In this document: positions 23,686 to 30,592 of the stretch, in pieces | How positions within the stretch are numbered: position 1 is the stretch's first letter | How the letters are laid out: each line of letters opens with the position of its first letter | Assembly (NCBI GenBank): GCA_027310565.1 | Contig: DAIDAP010000015.1 | Span: forward strand, 1-64,000 | DNA: 64,000 bases | Source of the DNA: Chloroflexota bacterium | GTDB taxonomy: Bacteria; Chloroflexota; Limnocylindria; P2-11E | Reading direction: 5' to 3' | Position numbers and translations under genes: made by a program | The notes under the pieces: generated by a model | Told to the model about the DNA's origin: nothing | Database searches by the model: none | The model's input: the letters and a program-made list of their open reading frames with translations, nothing else

Positions 23686-25119
23686 CTATCGACGCGACGT
23701 CGCTTCCTCGTTCCAGATCTTCCCCGGGTTGAGGATCCCCTTCGGGTCGAGCTCATCCTTGATGCGCTTCATCACGTCGAGCGCGTCGCCGTGCTCCGCG
23801 CGCATGTAGCGCGAGCGCACCGCGCCGGTCCCGTGCTCGCCGGTGACCGTCCCGCCGACCTCGATGGCGAGCCGGTGCAGCCGATCGGCGAGCTCGTCCG
23901 CGCGACGCACCTCGTCCGGGTCCGCGGGATCGACGAGGATCGCGGAGTGCACGTTTCCGTCGCCGAAGTGGCCGTAGAAGGTGACCGCGACGCCCAGCTC
24001 GGCGGCGATCTCCCGCGCGCGGCGGATGGTGCGCGGGATCTCGGTGAGCGGGACGGCGAGGTCCTCGCCGGCGAAGATGCGGTGCTTGCCCGGATGCGCG
24101 AGCGCCGCCGCAGCGGCCATGCCGCTCCGCGCGGCCCAGAGCCGCGCGACGGCGGCCTCCTCCTCGGCGAAGCGCGTCACCGTGGCCCGACGGCGCACGA
24201 TGGCATCGACGCCGCGGACCGCCGACGCGACGTGGTCGGGCGTCCCCTCGACCTCGACGAACAGGACCGCCTCGCCGTCGGGGAGCGCGAGGTCGGGCTT
24301 CCACCGCTGCAGCGCGGTCACCGCGCTCGTGTCGAGCAGCTCGGCGGTGGAGGGCAGGATGCCCGCGGCGAAGAGGTCGTCGAGCGAGCGCACGGTGTCC
24401 TCGAGCGCGGCGTAGGCGGCGAGGACCACCGCGCGCGCGGGCGGGCGCGGCTGCACGCGCAGCCGCAGCGTGGTGATGATCCCGAGCGTGCCCTCCGAGC
24501 CCACGAAGAGCTTGGTGAGGTCGATGCCGCTCGACGACTTGAGCGCCCGCGAGCGAGCGCCGCCCGTCCAGATGACCGCGCCGTCCGCGAGGACGACCTC
24601 GAGCCCGAGGACGTACGCGGAGGTCGTGCCCCAGCGCACGGCGTGCGGGCCGCTGGCGTTGTTCGCGGCCATGCCGCCGAGCGTGCAGGCGCGGCCGCTC
24701 CCCGGGTCGGGGGGGAAGAAGAGGCCGTGCGGGCGCAGCGCGTCCTGGAAGTCGGCGAACACGAGGCCCGGCCGCACGACCGCCTGCAGGTTGGCCCGGT
24801 CGATCGCGATGACCTCGCGCATCCGCGAGAACGCGATGACGATGCCGCCGCTCGCCGCCACCGCGCCTCCGGTCTGCCCCGTCCCGGCCCCGCGCGCGAC
24901 GATCGGCGTCCCCGTCTCGGCGGCACAGCGGACGACGCGCGCGACGTCCTCGGTCGTGCGCGGGAGCACGACGGCTTCCGGTGCGCGGTTCTGGCGCAGC
25001 GACCAGAACGAGGCGTCGTAGGCGTAAGGCAGCAGCGTGGCGCGATCGTCGATGACCGCGTCCGCACCGACGATCGCGCGCAGACGGTCCGCGAGCGGTG
25101 CGGTCGTCGGCGCCGCCAT
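23686..25119 (-). CDS. glcD: FAD-linked oxidase, GlcD-like (glycolate/D-lactate oxidase subunit)
   Basis: 477 residues, VAO-type flavoprotein. The FAD-binding PCMH domain has PIVARGAGTGQTGGAVA near residues 73-89, then DPGSGRACTLGGMAANNASG and VGSEGTLGIIT. The C-terminal oxidase cap ends with GHFGDGNVHSAI, TGEHGTGAVRSRYM and DPKGILNPGKIW. It oxidises a 2-hydroxy acid and passes electrons to an Fe-S partner, here the divergent GlcF-like gene. No GlcE subunit is present at this locus. Start ATG 25119, predicted leaderless. Confidence 0.88.
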   Translation of the reverse strand: MAAPTTAPLADRLRAIVGADAVIDDRATLLPYAYDASFWSLRQNRAPEAVVLPRTTEDVARVVRCAAETGTPIVARGAGTGQTGGAVAASGGIVIAFSRMREVIAIDRANLQAVVRPGLVFADFQDALRPHGLFFPPDPGSGRACTLGGMAANNASGPHAVRWGTTSAYVLGLEVVLADGAVIWTGGARSRALKSSSGIDLTKLFVGSEGTLGIITTLRLRVQPRPPARAVVLAAYAALEDTVRSLDDLFAAGILPSTAELLDTSAVTALQRWKPDLALPDGEAVLFVEVEGTPDHVASAVRGVDAIVRRRATVTRFAEEEAAVARLWAARSGMAAAAALAHPGKHRIFAGEDLAVPLTEIPRTIRRAREIAAELGVAVTFYGHFGDGNVHSAILVDPADPDEVRRADELADRLHRLAIEVGGTVTGEHGTGAVRSRYMRAEHGDALDVMKRIKDELDPKGILNPGKIWNEEATSRR

Positions 25120-25126
25120 GTGTCCG

Positions 25127-25133
25127 TATCGTA
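25127..25133. promoter_or_regulatory. Shared divergent -10 (TATCGT / TACGAT)
   Basis: Only 19 bases separate the glcD ATG (25119) and glcF GTG (25139). TATCGT (25127-25132) ends 7 bases before the GTG. On the other strand TACGAT (25133-25128) ends 9 bases before the ATG. One symmetric element would serve both leaderless genes. Confidence 0.55.
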
Positions 25134-25138
25134 GGGCC

Positions 25139-26413
25139 GTGGAGCCCGCGTCGAAGTACGACGTTCAGACGTCGATGCGCACGGTCGTCGCCACCACCTC
25201 CCGACACGTGCGCGCCGACGATCTCGCCACGTGCGTCGCGTGCGGCCTGTGCCTCAACGACTGTCCCACGTACCGCCTGCTCGGAGAGGAGGCGGATTCG
25301 CCGCGCGGGCGCCTCCAGCTCATCCGCGCGCTCGTCGACAGCGACGGCCCCGTCCCCGCTGGGCTCGCCGTGCACCTCGACCGCTGTCTGGTGTGCCGCG
25401 CGTGCGAGACCGCGTGCCCGTCGGGCGTTCCGTTCGGCCGCATCATGGAGGGCGCGCGCGAGGAGCTCAGCGAGCGGCGCCCGGCGCGCGGCGTCGCGGC
25501 GTGGCTGCGGCGCTACGGTCTGGGGACGGTCGCCTCGCCGCGCCGGCTCGGAATCGCCGCGAGGGTCACGGACCTCTATGCGCGCTCGCCGCTCGCCGCG
25601 GCGGCACGGCTCGCGCCGCGTGCGCTCGCCTGGGCGTCGTCGCTCGCCCCTCGTCGCGAGGGCCCGCCGTTCAGACCGACCGAGCGCGCCGACGCGGACG
25701 TGCTCCTGTTCGCGGGCTGCATCATGCGCGAGGCGTTCGGGGACACCGAGCGCGCGACGGTCGCGGTGCTCGAGGCGGACGGAAGGCGCGTCTCCGCGCC
25801 GGTCGAGCAGGTCTGCTGCGGCGCGCTCCACGCGCACGCCGGGGACGGGGATGGAGCGCGCCGGCTCGCGCGCCTGAACATCGACGCGTTCGCCGGATCC
25901 GAGGCGCCCATCGTGGTGAACGCCGCCGGCTGCGGCGCGCATCTCAAGGCGTACGGCGAGGTGCTGCGCGGCGACGCCGCGTGGGCCGCGCGCGCGGCCG
26001 CCTTCGCGTCGCGCGTGCGCGACGCGAGCGAGGTCGTGCGGCCGCGTCGCGCCGGCACCGGCCGCCCGATCCGCGTCGTGTACCAGGACGCGTGCCACCT
26101 CGCGCACGGGCAGAAGGTCCGCGACCAGCCACGCGCCCTGCTGCGCGGGATCGAGGGCGTCACGCTGGTCGAGATCGCCGACGCCGAGCGCTGCTGCGGC
26201 AGCGCCGGCATCTACAACCTCACGCAGCCCGACATCGCGCGCGAGCTCCAGCGGCAGAAGGTCGCGTGCATCCTCGCGGCGCATCCGGACGTCGTCGTGA
26301 GCGCGAACCCCGGGTGCATGCTCCAGATCCAGGCGGGCCTGCGAGCGGCCGGAGCGGCGGTCCCGGTGGTGCACCTGATGCGCTTTCTGGCCGACCCGCG
26401 GGCCTTCGGCTGA
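25139..26413 (+). CDS. glcF: Fe-S oxidoreductase, GlcF-like
   Basis: 424 residues. Two 4Fe-4S motifs near the N-terminus (CVACGLCLNDCP and CLVCRACETACPSG) are followed by two cysteine-rich CCG domains (FAGCIMREAFGD...VCCGALHAHAGD and DACHLAHGQKV...CCGSAGIYNLTQP). This is the electron-transfer subunit of glycolate-type oxidases. GTG 25139 is favoured by the promoter spacing; ATG 25175 is an alternative. A CTTCGC/GCGAAG hairpin at 26455-26469 may end the transcript. Confidence 0.88.
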   Translation: MEPASKYDVQTSMRTVVATTSRHVRADDLATCVACGLCLNDCPTYRLLGEEADSPRGRLQLIRALVDSDGPVPAGLAVHLDRCLVCRACETACPSGVPFGRIMEGAREELSERRPARGVAAWLRRYGLGTVASPRRLGIAARVTDLYARSPLAAAARLAPRALAWASSLAPRREGPPFRPTERADADVLLFAGCIMREAFGDTERATVAVLEADGRRVSAPVEQVCCGALHAHAGDGDGARRLARLNIDAFAGSEAPIVVNAAGCGAHLKAYGEVLRGDAAWAARAAAFASRVRDASEVVRPRRAGTGRPIRVVYQDACHLAHGQKVRDQPRALLRGIEGVTLVEIADAERCCGSAGIYNLTQPDIARELQRQKVACILAAHPDVVVSANPGCMLQIQAGLRAAGAAVPVVHLMRFLADPRAFG

Positions 26414-26454
26414 CGGTCGACCGCCACGCGGAGGGCCTCGCGCCGCCCGTTCCG

Positions 26455-26469
26455 CTTCGCCACGCGAAG
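26455..26469 (+). terminator. Weak terminator-like hairpin after glcF
   Basis: CTTCGC and GCGAAG pair around CAC. There is no clear U tract; the next predicted -10 (GAAAAT, 26483-26488) lies just downstream. Confidence 0.3.
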
Positions 26470-26482
26470 GGCGATTTCGTGC

Positions 26483-26488
26483 GAAAAT
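26483..26488 (+). promoter_or_regulatory. Predicted -10 (GAAAAT)
   Basis: Ends 11 bases before ATG 26499, in one of the few A+T-rich spots. Predicts a leader of only a few bases. Confidence 0.4.
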
Positions 26489-26498
26489 AGAGGCACCA

Positions 26499-26810
26499 AT
26501 GAGTGTCAGCCGCTCCACCTACCGCCATCGTCTCTCTTCAGAAGACGTCCGAAAAGCCCGCATCCTGATCACCAAGGACGCTTGGAAGCTCTTCCCCGGA
26601 CCCGGCGAGCGGGTGGCGCTCCGCATCGGCGCCCGCCGCTTCGACGCGGAGATCAAGTCCGAGACCTGCGAGTGCGTCCCGCCGCAGCACGAGCACTACC
26701 ACCTGATCTGCCCGGCGCTGAAGGGCCAGACGGGCTTCAAGAGCGGCGCGCTCGTGGTCATCGCGAAGGACTCGGACGGCGGCTACCGCTTCGTCGAGGA
26801 GCGGGGCTAG
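26499..26810 (+). CDS. Small hypothetical protein, beta-rich
   Basis: 103 residues, soluble and basic at the N-terminus (MSVSRSTYRHRLSSEDVRKA). The rest alternates short strands (RVALRIGARRFDAEI, ALVVIAKDSDGGYRFVEE) around a CECVPPQHEHYHLIC segment, in which two Cys and three His could hold a metal. The size and pattern recall small SH3- or OB-like domains, but I cannot assign a family. Confidence 0.6.
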   Translation: MSVSRSTYRHRLSSEDVRKARILITKDAWKLFPGPGERVALRIGARRFDAEIKSETCECVPPQHEHYHLICPALKGQTGFKSGALVVIAKDSDGGYRFVEERG

Positions 26811-26812
26811 CC

Positions 26813-26818
26813 TACACT
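26813..26818 (+). promoter_or_regulatory. Predicted -10 (TACACT)
   Basis: Ends 11 bases before ATG 26829, just after the stop of the previous gene, predicting a very short leader. Confidence 0.4.
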
Positions 26819-26828
26819 CGGTTCACCC

Positions 26829-27236
26829 ATGGCGGCCCCGTCCTACATCCTCATCCACGTCTTCGGCACCGTCCGGGACGAGCTGGACCGCGAGGACAAG
26901 GGGAAGAAGACGTACTCCGCGTGGCTGCGCGAGTTCGTGGCCGAGCAGCCCGGGCGCCTCACCGAGATCGCGCGGCTCCTCGACCTCCTCTCCGAGCACG
27001 GCTGGCGCATGGTCGGCTCGCCGTACGACTGCGACGTCATGCTCGAGCGCGAGACGACGCGCGCGACGGCGGAGGAGGACCTGCGGCGCGCCGAGGTGTG
27101 GGACCGGCTCATGCGCGTCGCGTCGCCGGACGACGACGGCCACGTCATCTGGCGCGAGCATCCCGAGGGCCGGCCCGCGCAGCCGCGGCGCAGACGGAGG
27201 GTGCGGCGCCCGCCGACGCGCGAGCAGGGCGGTTAG
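26829..27236 (+). CDS. Hypothetical protein
   Basis: 135 residues. Globular part about 1-105: SYILIHVFGTVRDELDRED, WLREFVAEQPGRLTEIARLLDLLSE and WRMVGSPYDCDVMLERE. It then has an Arg/Pro-rich tail. No family recognised. The helix-strand pattern looks like a small regulatory or nucleotide-associated domain. Its TAG stop lies 5 bases before the CTG that seems to start the deaminase gene. Confidence 0.6.
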   Translation: MAAPSYILIHVFGTVRDELDREDKGKKTYSAWLREFVAEQPGRLTEIARLLDLLSEHGWRMVGSPYDCDVMLERETTRATAEEDLRRAEVWDRLMRVASPDDDGHVIWREHPEGRPAQPRRRRRVRRPPTREQGG

Positions 27237-27241
27237 TCAGG

Positions 27242-28234
27242 CTGCCACATCCCCTCGGCGACGAGCTGACCGAGCTGCACGTCCACCTTGGCGGCTCCGT
27301 CGATCCCGCCGCGATGTGGGGCATCGCGCACCAGCAGGGGATCCGTCTGCCGACGAAGGACTACTGGGAGTTCGTCGACCTCATCACGGTCGGCAGGCGT
27401 GAGCGCAAGTCGTTCGACGCGTTCCTCGAGCTGTACCACTGGACCGAGCTCATCCAGTCCAGCCCGCTCGCGGTCGAGGAGTCCGTCTACCAGGTCGTCG
27501 GCGGCGCGTACCGCAAGGCGAACATCAGGACGCTCGAGCTGCGCTACAACCCGATGAAGCGCAACCGCGGCGGCGAGCAGGACCTCGACCACATCATCAT
27601 GGCGTCGATCCGCGGGCTCGACCGCGCGCTCCTCGAGTACCCGGTGCGGGCCGGGCTGATCTTCTGCCTCGACCGCACCTTCAGCTACGCGCTGAACGAG
27701 ATCATCCTCGAGAAGGCGATCGCGTACCGGCGCCGCGGCATCGTCGGCGTCGACATCGCCGGCCCCGGGAGTGCCGGCTTCCGCTACCGCGACTACGCTC
27801 CCCTGATGAAGCGCGCGCGCAGGGCCGGGCTGGGCGTCACCGTGCACGCGGGCGAGGACGAGGGGTGGGAGTCGGTCGACGAGGTGCTCACGCACCTCGA
27901 GCCGCAGCGCATCGGCCACGGCATCCACGCCGCGGAGAACGCCGCGCTTTGCCGGAAGCTCGCCGAGCGCGGTGTGCTGCTGGAGATCTGCCCGAGCTCG
28001 AACCTCCACACGCAGGTGGTGACCGGGCCCGAGCAGCTCGGCCGCTACGTCGCGACGTTCCGGAGGCACGGCGTGCGGTTCAGCTTCAACACCGACGGGC
28101 CGGAGATGCTCCGGACGACGCTGCGGGACGAGCTCCGCCTCGCGCTGCGCTCCGGGTGGGTGACGAAGGAACAGCTCGCGCAGTGCGGCGACTGGGCGCG
28201 CGCGGCGTCGTTCGTGCACGGCGCTCCGTCGTGA
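27242..28234 (+). CDS. Adenosine deaminase-family protein (apparent CTG start)
   Basis: 330 residues from CTG 27242. The metal and catalytic motifs of adenosine deaminase are ELHVHLGGS (residues near 10-18), GVDIAGPGSAG, VTVHAGE, RIGHGI and SSNLHT. The final FNTDGPEM has Gly for the second Asp of the usual NTDDP. No ATG, GTG or TTG exists in frame between the preceding gene and the metal motif; the first canonical ATG is past the H-x-H ligands. CTG, six bases after the previous stop, is therefore the best start. Substrate could be adenosine, adenine or an aminofutalosine-type compound. Confidence 0.85.
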   Translation: MPHPLGDELTELHVHLGGSVDPAAMWGIAHQQGIRLPTKDYWEFVDLITVGRRERKSFDAFLELYHWTELIQSSPLAVEESVYQVVGGAYRKANIRTLELRYNPMKRNRGGEQDLDHIIMASIRGLDRALLEYPVRAGLIFCLDRTFSYALNEIILEKAIAYRRRGIVGVDIAGPGSAGFRYRDYAPLMKRARRAGLGVTVHAGEDEGWESVDEVLTHLEPQRIGHGIHAAENAALCRKLAERGVLLEICPSSNLHTQVVTGPEQLGRYVATFRRHGVRFSFNTDGPEMLRTTLRDELRLALRSGWVTKEQLAQCGDWARAASFVHGAPS

Positions 28235-28473
28235 GGCGCGAACAGGCCGCGCTCGTCCGGCTGGTGCTCATCGCCGCCGCCTGGGCCATCGGGCAGGTGC
28301 TCACGTACGGTCTCGCGAACGACGCGGTCGGGCTGGTCGTGCCAGCCGCGCTCGCGATCGGCGCCTACGTGCTCACCGAGGACCTCGGCCGCGCGCGGTT
28401 CGGCGGCGGACCGCCGAAGTACTGGCGCGGCCGCCGCATCGACGACGACGAGCGGCGCGATCGCTGGAACTGA
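28231..28473 (+). CDS. Small two-span membrane protein
   Basis: 80 residues with two hydrophobic helices (VRLVLIAAAWAIGQVLTYGL and AVGLVVPAALAIGAYVL). The tail (FGGGPPKYWRGRRIDDDERRDRW) is charged and probably cytoplasmic. GTG start overlaps the deaminase stop (GTGA), so the two are coupled. No known family. Confidence 0.6.
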   Translation: MRREQAALVRLVLIAAAWAIGQVLTYGLANDAVGLVVPAALAIGAYVLTEDLGRARFGGGPPKYWRGRRIDDDERRDRWN

Positions 28474-28476
28474 TTT

Positions 28477-28553
28477 CGCTGCACGGTGCGTGCAGCGCTC
28501 GGCGTGGACGCGGCACCTCCGCGCTTGCGATGATGCGCGCAGCGCGGAGGTGC
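28477..28553 (+). promoter_or_regulatory. fabI leader: two hairpins, second sequesters the ribosome site
   Basis: The first hairpin is CGCTGCA/TGCAGCG (28477-28483 with 28491-28497), which could end the upstream transcript. The second is a perfect 12-bp repeat, GCACCTCCGCGC (28513-28524) with GCGCGGAGGTGC (28542-28553). Its 3' arm contains the fabI Shine-Dalgarno GCGGAGG and its 5' arm the complementary CACCTCCGC. Formation of the stem would block translation initiation. It could instead be an operator for a fatty-acid regulator. Confidence 0.6.
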
Positions 28554-28557
28554 GGTG

Positions 28558-29346
28558 ATGGGCGTGCTCGACGGCAAGCGGGCGCTGGTCATGGGCGTCG
28601 CGAACAAGCGGAGCATCGCGTGGGGCATCGCGACGGCGCTCCGGCGTGAGGGCGCGGACCTCGCGTTCAACTACGCGATCGAGCGCCTCAGGCCGAACGT
28701 CGAGGAGCTCGTGGCGACGCTGCCCGGGCACGAGCGGATGCCGGTCATGCCCTGCGACGTCACCAGGCGGGAGGAGGTGGACGCGCTCTTCGCGGAGCTG
28801 CAGCGGCGCTGGGGAGCGCTCGACGTCCTCGTGCACTGCATCGCCTTCGCGCCGATCGAGGAGCTCAAGGGCGAGTTCCGCGGCATCAGCCTGAAGGGGC
28901 TGCTCTCGGCGGTGGAGATCTCCGCGTACTCGCTCGTCGCGCTCACGCGCGCGGCGCTGCCGCTCTTCGAGCGGGCCGGCGGTGGCTCGGTGATCAGCCT
29001 CACGTTCAACGCGGCCGAGCGCGTCGTCCCGAGCTACAACGTCATGGCCATGGCGAAGGCGGTGCTCGAGGCGGAGACGCGGTACCTCGCCGCGGACCTG
29101 GGGCCGCAGAACATCCGCGTGAACACCATCTCGGCGGGGCCGCTGAAGACGCTCGCCGCGAGCGCCGTGAGGGGCATCTCCGCGGCGCGCGAGCTCTGGG
29201 AGGCGAAGGCTCCGCTGCGGCGCAACGTCACGCAGGAGGAGATCGGCAACGTCGCCGTGTTCCTCGCGTCGGACTGGTCGCGCGCGGTCACCGGCGCGAC
29301 GATCTTCGCCGACAACGGGATGAACATCATGGGGGCGACGGAGTAG
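28558..29346 (+). CDS. fabI: Enoyl-ACP reductase (NADH), FabI type
   Basis: 262 residues, atypical short-chain dehydrogenase. It completes each elongation round of fatty-acid synthesis by reducing enoyl-ACP. Cofactor motif GVANKRSIAWGI near residues 14-25 is the FabI form. The catalytic Tyr/Lys lie in SYNVMAMAKAVLEAE (Y-x6-K), and SAGPLKTLAASAV follows. ATG 28558 is 7 bases after GCGGAGG; an in-frame GTG at 28555 is possible. The ribosome site sits in the 12-bp hairpin described for the leader. Confidence 0.95.
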   Translation: MGVLDGKRALVMGVANKRSIAWGIATALRREGADLAFNYAIERLRPNVEELVATLPGHERMPVMPCDVTRREEVDALFAELQRRWGALDVLVHCIAFAPIEELKGEFRGISLKGLLSAVEISAYSLVALTRAALPLFERAGGGSVISLTFNAAERVVPSYNVMAMAKAVLEAETRYLAADLGPQNIRVNTISAGPLKTLAASAVRGISAARELWEAKAPLRRNVTQEEIGNVAVFLASDWSRAVTGATIFADNGMNIMGATE

Positions 29347-29361
29347 GCCTTCGAGGGGCGG

Positions 29362-29921
29362 GTGGCGTGGACGGTCTTCTTCGGCGTATACGCCGTCCCC
29401 GAGGATCTGGCCCTGGACGCCCGCGACGTCGTGCGCCGGGAGGTGCTCGTCAGGGCGGCCGGGCCCGCCCCGAACCTCCTCCTCGGCGCCGCGGCCCTCG
29501 CCGTCGCCTGGCGCACCGTTACCTCGACGGCGGACCCGCGGCCTTCCGGCTCGTGATCGCCAGCGCGCTCGTCGCGACGGCCGCGGCCGGTGTCCGGCCG
29601 CGCGACCGGGACGCGGCGCTCCTCGGCACCTCGTGCGCGCGCCGGATGGCCCACATCGCGCTCTACGAGGCGGCCCTGGATCGCGGCGACGTGGCGGAGG
29701 CCGGGGTGCACGTCGACGCGCTGCTCCGCCTCTGCGCCGACGCGGCGGATCCCATCGCGTACAACGAGGCCGCCTACTACGTGGCGCGCCATCGTGGTGA
29801 CGCGCGACGTGCTCGCTCGCGCCGAGGCGCCGGTGCTGCTCGCCGAGGGGCGCGCGACGAGATCGAGGACCTCGTGACGCCGGCGACGCGACTCTCGGGT
29901 CAAGCGAAGGCGAGCTGGTAG
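29362..29921 (+). pseudogene. Frameshifted C-terminal remnant, M50-peptidase-like with helical repeats
   Basis: Two overlapping frames together resemble one protein. The first frame (GTG 29362) gives TVFFGVYAVPEDLALDARD, then VRAAGPAPNLLLGAAALAVAW, like the GPxxN membrane helix of site-2-protease-type proteins. About 29515-29530 the similarity shifts by one base to a frame reading AAFRLVIASALVATAAAG, MAHIALYEAALDRGDVAEAG and YNEAAYYVARHRGDARRA, like tetratricopeptide helices. The N-terminal HExxH half is missing. The assignment to M50 is tentative; decay by truncation and frameshift is the stronger point. Confidence 0.5.
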
Positions 29922-29935
29922 CGTCGCGCACGGCG
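29919..29935 (+). repeat. Possible solitary MITE end
   Basis: TAGCGTCGCGCACGG resembles the MITE terminus TAGTGTCGCGCACCGG with two differences, and it again coincides with a TAG stop codon. No matching right end follows, so this may be a remnant or chance. Confidence 0.25.
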
Positions 29936-29954
29936 AACGGCCGCACGCGGACGG

Positions 29955-30572
29955 TCACGCGAGCCGGTAGCCGCGCAGCCAGCCGAGCTCGGCGCCGATC
30001 GTCGTCTGCCGGCCGTGCCCCGGATACACGCGCGTCTCGGGTGGGAGCGCGGCGACGCGCTCGAGGCTGCGCTCCATCGCCCGCGCGTCTCCGCCGGGCA
30101 GGTCGACCCGCCCGACGCTGCCCTGGAAGAGCACGTCGCCGGAGAAGAGCGCGTTCGCGCCGCGCAGCCAGAAGCACGTCGAGCCCTCGGTGTGACCGGG
30201 CGTGTGCAGCGCGACGAGGTCGACGTCGTCCAGGTAGCGCAGCGGGCCCTCGTCGATGAGATCGTCCGCGGTCGCCGGCGGGATCTCGAAGGGCGTCGGC
30301 GGCCGCCCGGGGCCGAGGCGGTACTCGTCGAGCCGGTGGATCGCGAGCCGTGCCCGGGTGGCCTGCTTCACGGCGGCGTTGCCGAAGACGTGGTCGGGGT
30401 GCCCGTGGGTGTTCAGGATCTCCACGAGCCGGACCTTCCGTTCGCGCAGCGCATCGAGCACGACGCGCTCGCCCATCGACGGGTCGACGACCAGCGCCTC
30501 GTTCCGGCCGTCGACGACGAGGTAGCAGCCGTTGTCGTACGGCGGGACGCGCCACGCGGTGATGCGGACCAC
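29955..30572 (-). CDS. Glyoxalase II-like metallo-beta-lactamase-fold hydrolase
   Basis: 205 residues. The metal motif THGHPDH is near residue 55, followed by HTPGHTEGSTCFWL, LFSGDVLFQGSVGRVDLPGG and a final YPGHGRQT. This is the hydroxyacylglutathione hydrolase/persulfide dioxygenase-like group; the substrate is probably a thioester or persulfide. GTG 30572 is chosen because GATACT on the minus strand ends 7 bases upstream. Divergent from ggt across 20 bases. Confidence 0.88.
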   Translation of the reverse strand: MVRITAWRVPPYDNGCYLVVDGRNEALVVDPSMGERVVLDALRERKVRLVEILNTHGHPDHVFGNAAVKQATRARLAIHRLDEYRLGPGRPPTPFEIPPATADDLIDEGPLRYLDDVDLVALHTPGHTEGSTCFWLRGANALFSGDVLFQGSVGRVDLPGGDARAMERSLERVAALPPETRVYPGHGRQTTIGAELGWLRGYRLA

Positions 30573-30578
30573 GATGGA

Positions 30579-30586
30579 AGTATCGT
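30579..30586. promoter_or_regulatory. Shared divergent -10 (TATCGT / GATACT)
   Basis: TATCGT (30581-30586) ends 7 bases before the ggt GTG 30593. GATACT on the minus strand (30584-30579) ends 7 bases before GTG 30572. The arrangement copies the glcD/glcF region at 25127. Confidence 0.55.
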
Positions 30587-30592
30587 TGCCCC

